This document shows, in pieces, positions 1 to 9,268 of a stretch of DNA of 64,000 nt. This DNA is from Phycisphaerae bacterium. GTDB taxonomy: Bacteria > Planctomycetota > Phycisphaerae > UBA1845. The notes beneath the pieces are model-generated. The model ran no database searches and had not been told where the DNA came from. It saw nothing but the letters and a program-made list of their open reading frames with translations. Numbering within the stretch: position 1 is the first letter of the stretch; each line of letters begins with the position of its first letter. Position numbers and translations under genes: made by a program. The stretch covers positions 481,457 to 545,456 of the forward strand of contig JAJDEB010000023.1 in the NCBI GenBank assembly GCA_029260015.1, given 5' to 3'.

Positions 1-3000
1 CCGACGGGCTTCGTCGTAAAGAAGGGTTCGAACACATGCTCCAGCGTTTCCGGTGACATACCAGTGCCATTGTCTGTCACTGAGAGCTGCACATAGCGCC
101 CCGGTAATGCGTCGTCAAATCCGGGCACGGGCATACCCTGCAATTCGACATTTCCGAGTTCGATCGTGAGTGGGCCTCCGTCCGGCATGGAATCGACCGC
201 GTTGACCACGAGATTCATCACGATTTGTTCCAACTGTCCGGAATCGGCATGGATCATGCTGACATCGGAATCGGTCTGGACTTTCAGGTCGATATGCTCG
301 CCGATCAATCGCCGCAGCAGTGCATTCATCTCTGTCAACGTAACTCGCGGATCGATCACTTCAGGACGCAGAATCTCCCGCCGGCTAAACGCGAGCAACT
401 GCCGCGTCAACGTCGCCGCATGATTGCCCGCCAACTGAATTTCGCCAATACCGGCTTGTATGCGATCGACCAATTCACTCTTGGGTGAATCGCCTAAGAG
501 TTGGATCATTGCTTCGGAGTTGCCGAGGATTGCAGTCAAGAGGTTGTTAAAGTCGTGGGCAACTCCGCCTGCAAGTTGCCCAACAGCTTCCATCTTGTGC
601 GACTGGCGAAGCTGGGCTTCCAATTCAATGCGTTTCTTTTCAGCCCGCTTGCGCTCCGTGACATCTTGGGTGATGCCCATGATGCGGACAACGCTGCCGT
701 CGTCGTCAAGAATCGGAACGAACGATGAGGCCAGAATCAGCCCATTGACCGACTCAAATTCGAACTCCGACGACTCACCCTTTTGGGCTGCATCCAGGTA
801 ACCGCCAATTCTTGGCCGATCTGCTTCGGCTATCACATCCAGATACGCAATACCCACAACATCTTTCTCGCACGTCGCAGTCATCATCTTGATACCTGCG
901 GAATTCATCGAGATGATCCGCCCGGATGTATCTACTTGATGAATGCAATACGGTGCGTTCTCGACGAGTGCCCGGTTCTCTTTTTCGCCCTTGCGCAATG
1001 CTTCTTCGGCTTGCTCGCGCTCGAATGCGAGCGCGGCAAGGTGCGCGAAGGATTCAATCAGCATCAATTCGCGTACCGTCGGCCGCTTTGGCTCATGATA
1101 GTAGAGAGCGAAAGTTCCAAGTACGTCGCCATCCGAGTTGCAAAATGGTTGTGACCAACACGCCCGCAAGCCGAATTCCGTTGCCGCAGCACGATAATCG
1201 TCCCACAACGGATCCGTCTGGATGTCTTCAACGATGACCCGTTCGTTAAGAAAGGCGGCTGTTCCACACGATCCTGACGACGCCCCGATGGGTGCCCCAT
1301 CAATTGCGTCGCAATATTCCTTGGGCAGATTTGGCGCAGCCCCGGTAAAGAGTCGCTGCCCGTCATCTTCTCTAAGAAGGAGAATAGACCCGACCATGCC
1401 GTCCGTTTGCTGTTCAAGGGTCAGAACGAGCGTCTCAAGAACCGATTGCAGCGGAACGCCGGAAATCATTTGCTCAAGGACTTGGTTTTGACCGGCACGA
1501 AGCGCATCCTGCAACTTGCGATCTGTAATATCGCGCGTGATACCCGCCGCTCGGATCACCTTTCCGTTGTCGTCGCGAATCAATGTACCTTGCGTGTTTA
1601 CAACGCGGAGTGTGCCGTTGGCCCGGATACTCCTCAACTCGTGATTTAAGTCACCCTCGCCCGTTAGGAATTTCTCAAAAGCGCTAACAACACGCTCTTT
1701 ATCGTCGGCATGAACGTACTCATACCAAATACTAGGATTTTCAAAGAGGTCTGCGACTGGCCTCTGAAAAATGCGCTCGTATGCTGTACTGATGTAGAGA
1801 AACTTGGGGTTTTGCGGGTCTTCGACATCGATAAGCCAAAAAATATCGTCGATGTACTCAGATATCTGAGAGAATCGGGCATTGCTTTCGCGAATCGCGG
1901 CTTCGGCTTCTTTCTGGGCAGTAATATCCACGCAAATGCCGAGCAGCGCAATGATCTTGTTCTGAGCGTTGCGGATGGGAATCTTGCTCGTCACAAGGGC
2001 GCCTTCCTTCCCGTTGGCAATGGCGTAAGATTCCTCGCGATTCAGCAACGGTTCACCCGTGACGATCACTTTGGCGTCGTCCCTTAGGTAACCTTCGGCG
2101 TGCTTTGAATCGAGTTGCAGGTCATACTCTGTCAACCCGATGACCGCCTGCGGATTCTCAAGTCCCACCACATCTGCGAATGCCTGGTTACAACCCAGAT
2201 AAACCGAATTGCGGTCCTTCCAGAAAATCAGGTTCGGCATGTTGTCGATGAGCAATCGAAGGAAGAGTCCCTGATCCGTTAGTCGAGACTCAGCTTTCTT
2301 TCGGTCGGTAATGTCTTGAACAATACCATATATGCCACTAACGCGACTCTCGTCGTCGTGCATCACGTTGGCTTTGGATTCAAACTGCCGCCACTTACCG
2401 CTGCTGTGACGCGCTCGAAACTCCATTTGCAATCGAGCACCAGTCGTCAAACAGCGCTCGATTGCCGCTTCGTATTCCTTCCGATCGTCCGGATGCACCA
2501 TCGCCAGATACCCGGCGCGCGTGGGCGTATACTGGGCTGGCTTGAGGCCAAACAGGTAATACAGTTGATCGGACCACCAAACGTTTTCACCGCTCAAGTC
2601 GCTCTCAAAGCTGCCCAAACGCGCGACTCGCTGTGCTTCGCTCAAATGAATCTGACTCTCGCGCAACTGTTGTGTGCGAATCTTGACCTGTTCGTCCAGA
2701 TCGCAGTTCAGAGCGTTTAATTCGGCGGCCGTCCGCGAGTTTTCGATATGCAACGCAATCAGGTTTACGGTGTTGTTGACAATCGCAGCATACGGTGCAA
2801 ATGCCTCAGGATCGTCCATGCGCAAATGGATGGATCCGTACTTGCGTCGCGAAGTGCACAATTCAAGCACATGCCAATTCGGACCGGTAACAAGTTTGTT
2901 AGAGCCGTTCGCACCAACTTTTGTCGCCTTTAGTCGGCGCACCGCTTTCCCGGATGAATTTCGCTTCTCGGTTGATTTGGCATTAACGCGATCGACTGCG

Positions 3001-3164
3001 CGCCGCTCAATACTCATCCGGCAATCCGAAACACCCGGGAATGCCGACAATTCATGCGACACCATTTCCTTCAGTCGTTCGACATCGGGAGCAGCATGAA
3101 GCGAACTCTGCAAGAGCAGGATTCGCTCCAGAAAGATCGGGTTGGATTCAACACGTTCAACCAT
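1..3164 (-). CDS. Multi-PAS/GAF sensor histidine kinase (C-terminus outside window)
   Basis: The gene runs off the left edge; about 1054 residues are visible. A degenerate GAF-like N-terminus (about 1-150) and a short coiled coil lead to PAS domains at roughly 175-291, 298-411, 425-540 and 728-838, each followed by the usual DITxRK-type linker. A GAF domain lies at about 558-708. The HisKA dimerisation helix holds the phosphoacceptor His870 in GGVAHDFNNLL, followed by the N box (MNLVVNAVDSMPDGG) and the DNGTGM G1 box of the HATPase. There is no membrane segment, so it is a cytoplasmic sensor of several inputs. This kinase type often ends with a receiver domain, which would lie outside the window. 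The start is the ATG at 3164. No cognate regulator gene is visible nearby. The kinase identity is certain; the signal is unknown. Confidence 0.93.
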   Translation of the reverse strand, partial: MVERVESNPIFLERILLLQSSLHAAPDVERLKEMVSHELSAFPGVSDCRMSIERRAVDRVNAKSTEKRNSSGKAVRRLKATKVGANGSNKLVTGPNWHVLELCTSRRKYGSIHLRMDDPEAFAPYAAIVNNTVNLIALHIENSRTAAELNALNCDLDEQVKIRTQQLRESQIHLSEAQRVARLGSFESDLSGENVWWSDQLYYLFGLKPAQYTPTRAGYLAMVHPDDRKEYEAAIERCLTTGARLQMEFRARHSSGKWRQFESKANVMHDDESRVSGIYGIVQDITDRKKAESRLTDQGLFLRLLIDNMPNLIFWKDRNSVYLGCNQAFADVVGLENPQAVIGLTEYDLQLDSKHAEGYLRDDAKVIVTGEPLLNREESYAIANGKEGALVTSKIPIRNAQNKIIALLGICVDITAQKEAEAAIRESNARFSQISEYIDDIFWLIDVEDPQNPKFLYISTAYERIFQRPVADLFENPSIWYEYVHADDKERVVSAFEKFLTGEGDLNHELRSIRANGTLRVVNTQGTLIRDDNGKVIRAAGITRDITDRKLQDALRAGQNQVLEQMISGVPLQSVLETLVLTLEQQTDGMVGSILLLREDDGQRLFTGAAPNLPKEYCDAIDGAPIGASSGSCGTAAFLNERVIVEDIQTDPLWDDYRAAATEFGLRACWSQPFCNSDGDVLGTFALYYHEPKRPTVRELMLIESFAHLAALAFEREQAEEALRKGEKENRALVENAPYCIHQVDTSGRIISMNSAGIKMMTATCEKDVVGIAYLDVIAEADRPRIGGYLDAAQKGESSEFEFESVNGLILASSFVPILDDDGSVVRIMGITQDVTERKRAEKKRIELEAQLRQSHKMEAVGQLAGGVAHDFNNLLTAILGNSEAMIQLLGDSPKSELVDRIQAGIGEIQLAGNHAATLTRQLLAFSRREILRPEVIDPRVTLTEMNALLRRLIGEHIDLKVQTDSDVSMIHADSGQLEQIVMNLVVNAVDSMPDGGPLTIELGNVELQGMPVPGFDDALPGRYVQLSVTDNGTGMSPETLEHVFEPFFTTKPV

Positions 3165-3767
3165 GGAACTCAACCTGCGCGACGCGCGCAATATTCTGCC
3201 AGAAAGCGCTCTGGCTCTAAGTTGTAAGGATTATGGATCAGTTGGTCACGAACAATCGTAACGGAACGATACCCTTTGACGGCGTACAAGTTCTGCGCAC
3301 ATGTACCCTATTTCCTCAAACAAAGTTATCGGAATATCCGGGACAATATATCAAATCGTCAAGTAGCCACTCAGATTTCCGACTTCAGAAATCGCGTCGC
3401 CATCGATTCAAAACGCACTTCTTCGCAACGTCTGTGTCGCGACAATGTCGCCCAGCGGTATTTGAATGAATTCAATTAAAACAGCCCATTGCCCTCTGCA
3501 ACACGGGCCCGGCACATGTTGCAGCCGCCAGAGATTCTAGTGCAAATACCAGATTTGGCCCAAGTGAAGGCAATCTTTTTTGAATAGACAACTCAAAAAA
3601 GCCGCACTTTCACAATTTCGCCCCCGTCGGCGATTCTCAGACACAGCAAAATGGGTCAAGCAGTGACACACCTGGCGATTACCTCTAAAATGCCCCGGAA
3701 CTCAATCGCGCCCGAAACTGAACGCTCTCAACTCGGTGGTTTGCAACATCGCCGAAAGGATTCGCCC
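3165..3767. other. Intergenic region between divergent genes
   Basis: About 600 bases between the kinase (leftward) and the CoA-transferase (rightward) with no convincing ORF. One 9-bp inverted repeat, an A/T-rich CTTTTTTGA arm at 3575-3583 and its complement at 3593-3601, could form a hairpin or operator. A purine-rich ribosome site (GAAAGGA, 3754-3760) belongs to the next gene. No clear sigma-70 promoter was found by eye. Confidence 0.5.
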
Positions 3768-4412
3768 ATGTCTGCCGAAACAATTTCGCCACGCGAACGC
3801 ATCGTCTTGCGGGCGGCTCAGGAACTTCGCGACGGAATGTACGTCAACCTCGGAATCGGCATGCCCACGCTGGTCGCCAACCACCTTCCTGAAGGCGTCA
3901 ACATTGTGTTGGAATCTGAAAATGGCTTACTCGGTATTGGGCCATTTCCCTATGAAGGCGACGAAGATGCCGACCTGATCAATGCCGGCAAACAAACCAT
4001 CACTGCCGCCAAGGGCGCCGCGTACTTTTCGAGCAGCGAGAGTTTTGAAATGATTCGCGGCGGACACATTGATCTTACGATCATGGGCGGAATGGAAGTC
4101 TCGCAGGAAGGCGACCTCGCCAACTGGATGATTCCCGGGAAGATGGTCAAAGGTCCGGGCGGTGGAATGGATTTGGTTGCCAGCGCCAAAAAAGTCGTGA
4201 TCATCATGAGCCATTGCAACAAAGCTGGCGAACCCAAGATTCTCGAAAAGTGCAACTTACCGCTCACCGGGGTGCGCTGCGTTCATCGACTCATCACCGA
4301 ACACGCCGTGTTCGATTTTGAAAATGGAGAGATGATCCTCCGCGAAGTCATGGGCGACATGACCATCGACCAACTAAAAAAAATCACCGCCGCAAAGTTT
4401 CGCGAGAATTAA
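3768..4412 (+). CDS. scoB: 3-oxoacid CoA-transferase, subunit B
   Basis: A 214-residue protein of the type I CoA-transferase beta family (ScoB/AtoA), which moves CoA between succinyl-CoA or acetyl-CoA and 3-oxo acids. The N-terminal [17 protein letters not shown] stretch and the [13 protein letters not shown] block are family signatures; the first Glu-Ser-Glu-Asn-Gly Glu region supplies the catalytic glutamate that forms the acyl-CoA thioester. The ATG at 3768 is chosen because GAAAGGA lies seven bases upstream and the family begins here; an in-frame ATG at 3651 lacks a site. The alpha subunit normally sits directly upstream, but here the upstream gene is a divergent kinase and the downstream gene is convergent, so the partner must be encoded elsewhere. 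A GTAG-footed repeat begins right after the stop codon. Confidence 0.93.
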   Translation: MSAETISPRERIVLRAAQELRDGMYVNLGIGMPTLVANHLPEGVNIVLESENGLLGIGPFPYEGDEDADLINAGKQTITAAKGAAYFSSSESFEMIRGGHIDLTIMGGMEVSQEGDLANWMIPGKMVKGPGGGMDLVASAKKVVIIMSHCNKAGEPKILEKCNLPLTGVRCVHRLITEHAVFDFENGEMILREVMGDMTIDQLKKITAAKFREN

Positions 4413-4468
4413 GTAGGGTCCGCTGTGCGGACCATTCGCGAAAAAACGGTCCGAAAAGCGGACCCTAC
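4413..4468. repeat. GTAG-footed inverted hairpin pair (REP/BIME-like), type A
   Basis: Two inverted arms, 4413-4433 and 4448-4468. The left arm is GTAG followed by the hairpin GGTCCGC-TGT-GCGGACC; the right arm is its complement with a small change (GAAAAG in place of GCACAG). The element begins at the base after the scoB stop and ends four bases before the 3' end of the convergent gene, so it may also act as a bidirectional transcription terminator or mRNA 3' stabiliser. Confidence 0.8.
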
Positions 4469-4472
4469 ATTG

Positions 4473-5891
4473 CTATTCCAAATACAGCTTCTCTTCAGGA
4501 TTGATCTTAAGCGCGCCTGTCATCGACTGTTTCAGTTGCCCTGCGCTAATCGCCCGCAACGGTGAAATCTCAATAATCGCCTGAGGTTCGCCGACTGTAT
4601 CTCGCGGAACTTCGACGCTGCATTGTTCCAACCATGATGCTGCACGGCGGACCATGTCACGACGGGCGGTGGCTGCACTATCGACGCCCTCCGCATTCTT
4701 CACCGGACTGAAGCATTCCTCGCGCGGTTGTTCCAGAACGATTGATTGCGTCGCCAACGGAATCGCGTCAAAAATAAACATTTCAAACTTGGTCGCGTTG
4801 GGCGCAACGGGTTCGACCGTCGATGACGTAGCCAAATCGAAGTATTCCACCTTCTTGCGAGCACGGTGCCATGGCAAACTCAGTTCACCATCTCCGGTCA
4901 AACTCTCAACGTAGGCGCGGTCGATCAAGTGGATCGCAACACTCCCCGCGTTGAGCTTGCGCGATCCGTCAGGATTGCGGGCATGGGCAAGTTCGTCGGG
5001 TAAATCCGAGTACTCGATCACCTGAACTTTACCGTCAAGGCTGACGAAATTGCCGACCTTCTCAAGATCGTCGGCTTTTGGAACCGCGATGCTCGACATT
5101 TGCGATTGGCTGTTCGCGTGCAATCCAATGAACAGCGGGTCAGCCGGCGACACCAGCGGATTGTCCACCTGAAAATAGCTGATCACTTCAACGCCCCGCC
5201 GCGCCGCATCTTCCAACACTCCCTTGTCGCGCATCGCCAGCAAGCTTCCACCGTGACCGTTGGGCGAGATGGCTACGCGATGCGGCTGGCATAGAATGAT
5301 TTTTCCATCGTCATCCACCGCAGGCATCACACCCTGCTCGAAGAAAAATACATCCGCACGATCGAGTCCAAAATAGTCGTTCTCATCAAAGAAGGTACGC
5401 GTCGGCGCATCGGTTGCCGAGCTGGTCATGATGTACCAGGGCATCTTGCAACCATAAGTCCGATTCAAATTCAGAATGTTCTCAGCAAAGAGTTGAAACA
5501 GCGTCTTGTGCCTGAGCGGTGAAATCGGAAACGTCCCCTTGGGCGCATCGAACCCGAGGCGCGTTCCCTGTCCGCCGGCCACGACCATCGCCCCGACCTT
5601 ACCGTCAGCCAACATCGTTTCACCCAATCGGGTGGCGCTCGCATAAAGTTGGGCGTGCTCGTCGCCAGCGCACTGCGGATATACGGGAGGGGCTTCTATC
5701 TTCGATTCGTCAACCGACATCGCGCCCGTATCCTGGTCCGCGACCAGCTTGGCAAGGGTCGCGAAATCGATCCGTTCGATGTCGTCCAGCAAGACTGAAC
5801 GCTGATCGTCAGATAGCGATTCCCAGTATTGAAAGAGATGTTCTTGCCCGTATTGTGCCGCCGTTTTGCGGAGGCGATCGATTTGATTCAC
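4473..5891 (-). CDS. UDPGP-family UDP-sugar (UDP-GlcNAc-type) pyrophosphorylase
   Basis: A 472-residue protein of the UDPGP type 1 family, resembling eukaryotic UDP-N-acetylhexosamine pyrophosphorylase (UAP1/AGX) more than bacterial GlmU. It would form a UDP-sugar from UTP and a sugar 1-phosphate. The nucleotide-binding loop VVAGGQGTRLGFDAPKGTFP lies near residues 103-122. The PNGHGG motif (about 210) and SYFQVDNPLV (about 240) are the uridine/sugar-binding and metal-binding blocks of this family. The N-terminal helix with GQEHLFQYW also matches UAP-type enzymes. The start is a GTG at 5891; no strong ribosome site is seen. The sugar (GlcNAc, GalNAc or Glc) cannot be fixed by eye. It is transcribed convergently with scoB. 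Confidence 0.88.
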   Translation of the reverse strand: MNQIDRLRKTAAQYGQEHLFQYWESLSDDQRSVLLDDIERIDFATLAKLVADQDTGAMSVDESKIEAPPVYPQCAGDEHAQLYASATRLGETMLADGKVGAMVVAGGQGTRLGFDAPKGTFPISPLRHKTLFQLFAENILNLNRTYGCKMPWYIMTSSATDAPTRTFFDENDYFGLDRADVFFFEQGVMPAVDDDGKIILCQPHRVAISPNGHGGSLLAMRDKGVLEDAARRGVEVISYFQVDNPLVSPADPLFIGLHANSQSQMSSIAVPKADDLEKVGNFVSLDGKVQVIEYSDLPDELAHARNPDGSRKLNAGSVAIHLIDRAYVESLTGDGELSLPWHRARKKVEYFDLATSSTVEPVAPNATKFEMFIFDAIPLATQSIVLEQPREECFSPVKNAEGVDSAATARRDMVRRAASWLEQCSVEVPRDTVGEPQAIIEISPLRAISAGQLKQSMTGALKINPEEKLYLE

Positions 5892-5981
5892 AATAGTTCG
5901 CCTGATTAGATTGTGTGGTTTCTAAAGACGGAACGTCAGCTTGCTTCACGCAGGTCCGATACACCTAAAGGGTCTCGGACC

Positions 5982-6992
5982 ATGTGTCAATCGGCAGAAA
6001 ACAATCGACCATCGCAAGGCCTTGAAGGCTGCGCACCTTTGTCACGCCGCGACTTCATGTTGGGTTCGGCACTGGCAGCAGGTACGCTAGCACTTGGCTC
6101 GACTCCCGCAATCGCAACCGATCGCACCAAAAACCGCCACGGACTCAGCCAGGTCCGGGTCATTCAAGCCCATAGTGAACACGTCATCAAACCGCTCGGC
6201 ATTCATGAAGATGTCCTGCGCGATTTAATTGAAATCGTAGTCACGCGACTGAGCGGCAAAGAGCAAGCCGGCGACGCGTGGCACACCTTCCTGAAGCCCG
6301 ATGACGTTATCGCCCTCAAGTTTAATCGCAATGGTGCCAACACAATCGCAACTTCGGGGCCCATGCTTAGAGCATTGGTAGATTCGATTGAAGAAGCAGG
6401 ATTTAACCGCAGGCAGATCGTCGCAGTTGAAGTACCCGACGAGTTGATATCGGCGACGCAAACGCAAGCTCCGGCGCAGGGTTGGTCCGAGACGGAGTTC
6501 GACTTCGGAAGCGGTTCTGATCAGTTGGCTGCCTGGCTTGAACAGGTGACTGCGATCATAAACGTTCCGTTTCTAAAGACGCACAACCTCGCTGTCATGA
6601 CCGGGGCGATGAAAAATATCTCGCACGCCGTCGTTAAGCACCCAGCCCGCTATCACTCGAACGGTTGTTCACCATTTATTGGCGACATCGTGGCGCTCCC
6701 GCAAGTGCGCGACAAACTGCGCCTGCATATCGTCGATGCCTTGCGCATTGTTTTCGACGGAGGGCCTGTGCCGCGCGAGGATGCCATCTGGGACGGCGGA
6801 ACGTTAATCGGCGGAACCGACCCGGTGGCCGTCGATGTCACGGGGATTCACCTGATCGATCGCGTGCGAAAAGCCGTCGGGCTGTCGCAGATCGGCGAGG
6901 TAGGCCCACCCGAATACCTGGAAGAAGCCGACGCAAGAGGCTTGGGAACCAGCGAGATGCATAAAATCATGCTTGAAAAAGTGAAGTTATAG
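5982..6992 (+). CDS. Tat-exported DUF362 domain protein
   Basis: A 336-residue protein with a twin-arginine signal, SRRDFMLGSALAAGTLALG (about residues 22-40), followed by a DUF362 domain. Hallmarks of the domain are FLKPDDVIALKFNRNG, the NVPFLKTHNLAVMTGAMKN stretch (about 190-210) and GGTDPVAVDVTGIHLID near the C-terminus. DUF362 proteins are often linked to iron-sulfur or redox proteins, but their reaction is not established, and no ferredoxin cysteines are present here. Tat export suggests folding with a cofactor before crossing the inner membrane. The ATG at 5982 has AAAGGG nine bases upstream; the longer in-frame start at 5913 would bury the signal. It is divergent from the pyrophosphorylase. 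Confidence 0.87.
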   Translation: MCQSAENNRPSQGLEGCAPLSRRDFMLGSALAAGTLALGSTPAIATDRTKNRHGLSQVRVIQAHSEHVIKPLGIHEDVLRDLIEIVVTRLSGKEQAGDAWHTFLKPDDVIALKFNRNGANTIATSGPMLRALVDSIEEAGFNRRQIVAVEVPDELISATQTQAPAQGWSETEFDFGSGSDQLAAWLEQVTAIINVPFLKTHNLAVMTGAMKNISHAVVKHPARYHSNGCSPFIGDIVALPQVRDKLRLHIVDALRIVFDGGPVPREDAIWDGGTLIGGTDPVAVDVTGIHLIDRVRKAVGLSQIGEVGPPEYLEEADARGLGTSEMHKIMLEKVKL

Positions 6993-7607
6993 TGCTGAGT
7001 CGGTGCCATTGGAATTTGGCCAGATCACCTCGGCTGCTCAAATTCGCAGTTGCAGTTGAATTGTCATGAATCAAGGGTTTTCAGATGCTTTTTGCAGCAA
7101 AGTGTTGATTGACTGCTACGAATAGCGTTGGTAACATTACTGTTGGAATGTGAGGCAAGGGATCATTTGAACCAGGGATAGTCGTACCCATACTGCCATT
7201 ATTTATAATATCTGCTGTTCCGGTCGGCTGACGATCGATTGATCTTGGCTTGACCAAACTTTTTATCCCTCCCTGTCACGACCCTCCTCAAACACCACTG
7301 GGCTTGCGCGAGCAGCTTCATCGTCTTGCAAAGACCGTGGGCATTGCATTGGCTGTCTGAATCGCATGTGTGCGTTGGCGCGCACGGATCGACTCATCGA
7401 CGGCCGATAATACCTGGGTAATTTCCACCATGAGGCGTTCTCTGGTGGTTTCGCGTTCTGGGCTCGCATCGTTTGGCGGAGAGGCGTTGGTTGATTCTAA
7501 CGAATCCGGCAATCATGTTTATTAATTCATTCAGCAAGCCGGCGGCTATTGGCTGACGGCGGACTCAGTGCGCGTGCATTCGTACTGTCATTAAGGAGAA
7601 CAGTATC
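6993..7607. other. Intergenic region upstream of the pseudopilin
   Basis: About 615 bases without a supportable gene; small leftward ORFs at 7263-7512 look like chance frames (Arg/Pro-rich, no homology recognised). The only functional element seen is the ribosome site AAGGAG at 7592-7597 for the next gene. No clear promoter or repeat was found. Confidence 0.45.
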
Positions 7608-8591
7608 ATGAAGTCAAGAAAAGCGTTTACGCTGATCGAACTGCTGGTGGTGGTGGCAATCATCGCCCTGCTGATTTCGATCTTGTTGCCCAGTCTTTCG
7701 CGTGCTCGCGAACTGAGCAAGCGGTTGGTGTGCGGTACCCAGACCAAGAGTTATGGTACGGCAGTTAAGATTTATGCCAACGACAACGAAGAGCATTGGC
7801 CCACGCCGACGTTCCAGGAGACTACCAACACGCCCATCGAATGGCAGAATCAAGATGTCATAATTGGGTTTGGCACGACCAATGTGGATCCTTGCAATTC
7901 TGCAGGCGGTGCCAACGACGCCAAACCAACTCGACAAACGGAGTCGGGCGTCGTGAATGGTACGGGTACGACGACACTCACTGTCACTCGGGCGATGTGG
8001 ATGCTCGTGCGGTCGGGCGAAGTCACTCCCAAGTCATTTATCTGCCCAAGCTCAGGCGATCAGATTGAAAACAACCAGAACGTCGACTGCTATTATGACT
8101 TTGAAAGCAGCAAGCGTGTCAGCTACGGTTACCAAGTACCGTTTGGCCCGTTCTCAACCCGCGGAAGCGAAGATATCGATCCTCGCATGGCCGTCTTCGG
8201 AGATCACGGCCCATATGGCGACGACACCCCATCAACCCAAATGCCGGTGAATCACGCCCTTTGGGGTGATGAGGACATCAACGATCCGGGCAAGAGCTTG
8301 AGCCCGCAGGATTGGCAGGCATACAACTCACCGAACCACGGTGGCAAAGGAACGGGCGAAGGACAGAACGTGCTGTTCGGTGACGGACACGCTTCATTCC
8401 ACAAGAACCCGCTCCAGGGAATCGACAACGACAACATGTATACCAAGATGGATTTGCTTGCTACGGCTGACGCCCGCCAATCGGGCTTCAATTGGCCTGC
8501 CAACGGAAACTTGACGGCCATGTATCCGGGTAAAGGCGTCTTTGTTGCAACGATTGGTGATTCGACCACCGACTCACTGATCTACCCGTAA
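7608..8591 (+). CDS. Prepilin-type N-terminal cleavage/methylation protein (pseudopilin)
   Basis: A 327-residue type II secretion/type IV pilus-like pseudopilin. The N-terminus KAFTLIELLVVVAIIALLI is the class III signal: cleavage by prepilin peptidase occurs before Phe, with the Glu at +5, and the hydrophobic helix anchors the protein in the inner membrane or assembles it. The C-terminal NVLFGDGHASFH is the H-X9-DG-type motif common in planctomycete proteins of this class, which exist in many copies per genome. The middle is variable, Asn/Gly/Asp-rich and probably surface exposed. Start ATG at 7608 with AAGGAGAA upstream. It stands alone, without assembly genes, and is closed by a strong terminator. 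The exact role is unknown. Confidence 0.93.
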   Translation: MKSRKAFTLIELLVVVAIIALLISILLPSLSRARELSKRLVCGTQTKSYGTAVKIYANDNEEHWPTPTFQETTNTPIEWQNQDVIIGFGTTNVDPCNSAGGANDAKPTRQTESGVVNGTGTTTLTVTRAMWMLVRSGEVTPKSFICPSSGDQIENNQNVDCYYDFESSKRVSYGYQVPFGPFSTRGSEDIDPRMAVFGDHGPYGDDTPSTQMPVNHALWGDEDINDPGKSLSPQDWQAYNSPNHGGKGTGEGQNVLFGDGHASFHKNPLQGIDNDNMYTKMDLLATADARQSGFNWPANGNLTAMYPGKGVFVATIGDSTTDSLIYP

Positions 8592-8639
8592 TCGATTCTA
8601 TGTATCTCTTTGGAATCGAACGATTGAATTGAAGTAGCG

Positions 8640-8676
8640 CGGCGGCGGATGAATTTATCCGCCGCCGTTTTTTTTT
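8640..8676 (+). terminator. Rho-independent terminator after the pseudopilin
   Basis: An 11-bp perfect GC-rich stem (CGGCGGCGGAT at 8640-8650 pairing with 8657-8667), a six-base loop (GAATTT) and nine T residues at 8668-8676. It lies 49 bases past the stop codon. Confidence 0.93.
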
Positions 8677-8703
8677 GTTGTTGTTTATAGGCAGATCACA
8701 GTC

Positions 8704-9117
8704 ATGGATTCTGCTCAATCCTCGACAAAGTGTATCTTTGGCGTCGTAGGTGTTCTGCGGCGCGAGCATCAACTACTATTGATTCAACGCAGCCGGAACA
8801 TCCGCGCTGGCGGAATGTGGTGCTTCCCCGGTGGCGAAATTGAGAAAGGTGAATCCCCAGACGAAGCGATCGTCCGCGAATTCCACGAAGAAGTCGGCCT
8901 CGCCATCGAGGCTCAACGCAAACTCTGGAGCCATACCAAACGCGACGGCTCACTTTCATTGGAGTGGTGGCAAGTCACTGCGACCGAATTTGAAATCAAA
9001 ATGCAACTTGCCGAGATCATGGCCTACAAGTGGCTAACGATCGAAGAGATTCGCATCCACGAAAACCTTCTTCCGAACAACTTGGAATTCCTGGATCATT
9101 ACGAATCCATGATATAG
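8704..9117 (+). CDS. Nudix hydrolase
   Basis: A 137-residue single-domain Nudix protein. The Nudix box, GX5EX7REXXEEXGL, is complete from GEIEKGE to EEVGL (about residues 41-63), with the metal-binding REFHEE core. Before it lies the typical strand RSRNIRAGGMWCFPGGE. Such enzymes split a nucleoside diphosphate linked to another group; the substrate (for example 8-oxo-dGTP or a nucleotide sugar) cannot be read from sequence. Start ATG at 8704; there is no obvious ribosome site. It is short, cytoplasmic and probably housekeeping or sanitising. It is followed by a GTAG repeat and a convergent aminotransferase gene. Confidence 0.93.
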   Translation: MDSAQSSTKCIFGVVGVLRREHQLLLIQRSRNIRAGGMWCFPGGEIEKGESPDEAIVREFHEEVGLAIEAQRKLWSHTKRDGSLSLEWWQVTATEFEIKMQLAEIMAYKWLTIEEIRIHENLLPNNLEFLDHYESMI

Positions 9118-9198
9118 GCAACAACCCATCCGCAACCAAACAAAAGCAGACCTGCACCAGACGTAACGCTCTGCGCGCCACTCGGTGCTTGTTACTTG

Positions 9199-9268
9199 GT
9201 AGGGTCCGCTGTGCGGACCAGCCGTTCGGAATTGCAACATATATAATGGTCCGCACAGCGGACCCTAC
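9199..9268. repeat. GTAG-footed inverted hairpin pair (REP/BIME-like), type A
   Basis: Two 21-base arms, 9199-9219 and 9248-9268, that are perfect reverse complements; each is GTAG plus the hairpin GGTCCGC-TGT-GCGGACC. The last bases (CTAC) provide the TAG stop codon of the leftward aminotransferase gene at 9265-9267. It is the same sequence type as the element at 4413-4468. Confidence 0.9.

Noticed and set aside
4413-4468. Treating GTAG pairs as CRISPR repeats
   Set aside because: Only two inverted arms per site, no spacers and no direct array; the form is a hairpin pair.
7263-7512. Short leftward frames before the pseudopilin
   Set aside because: Overlap each other, no ribosome site and biased Arg/Pro-rich translations; not supported as genes.
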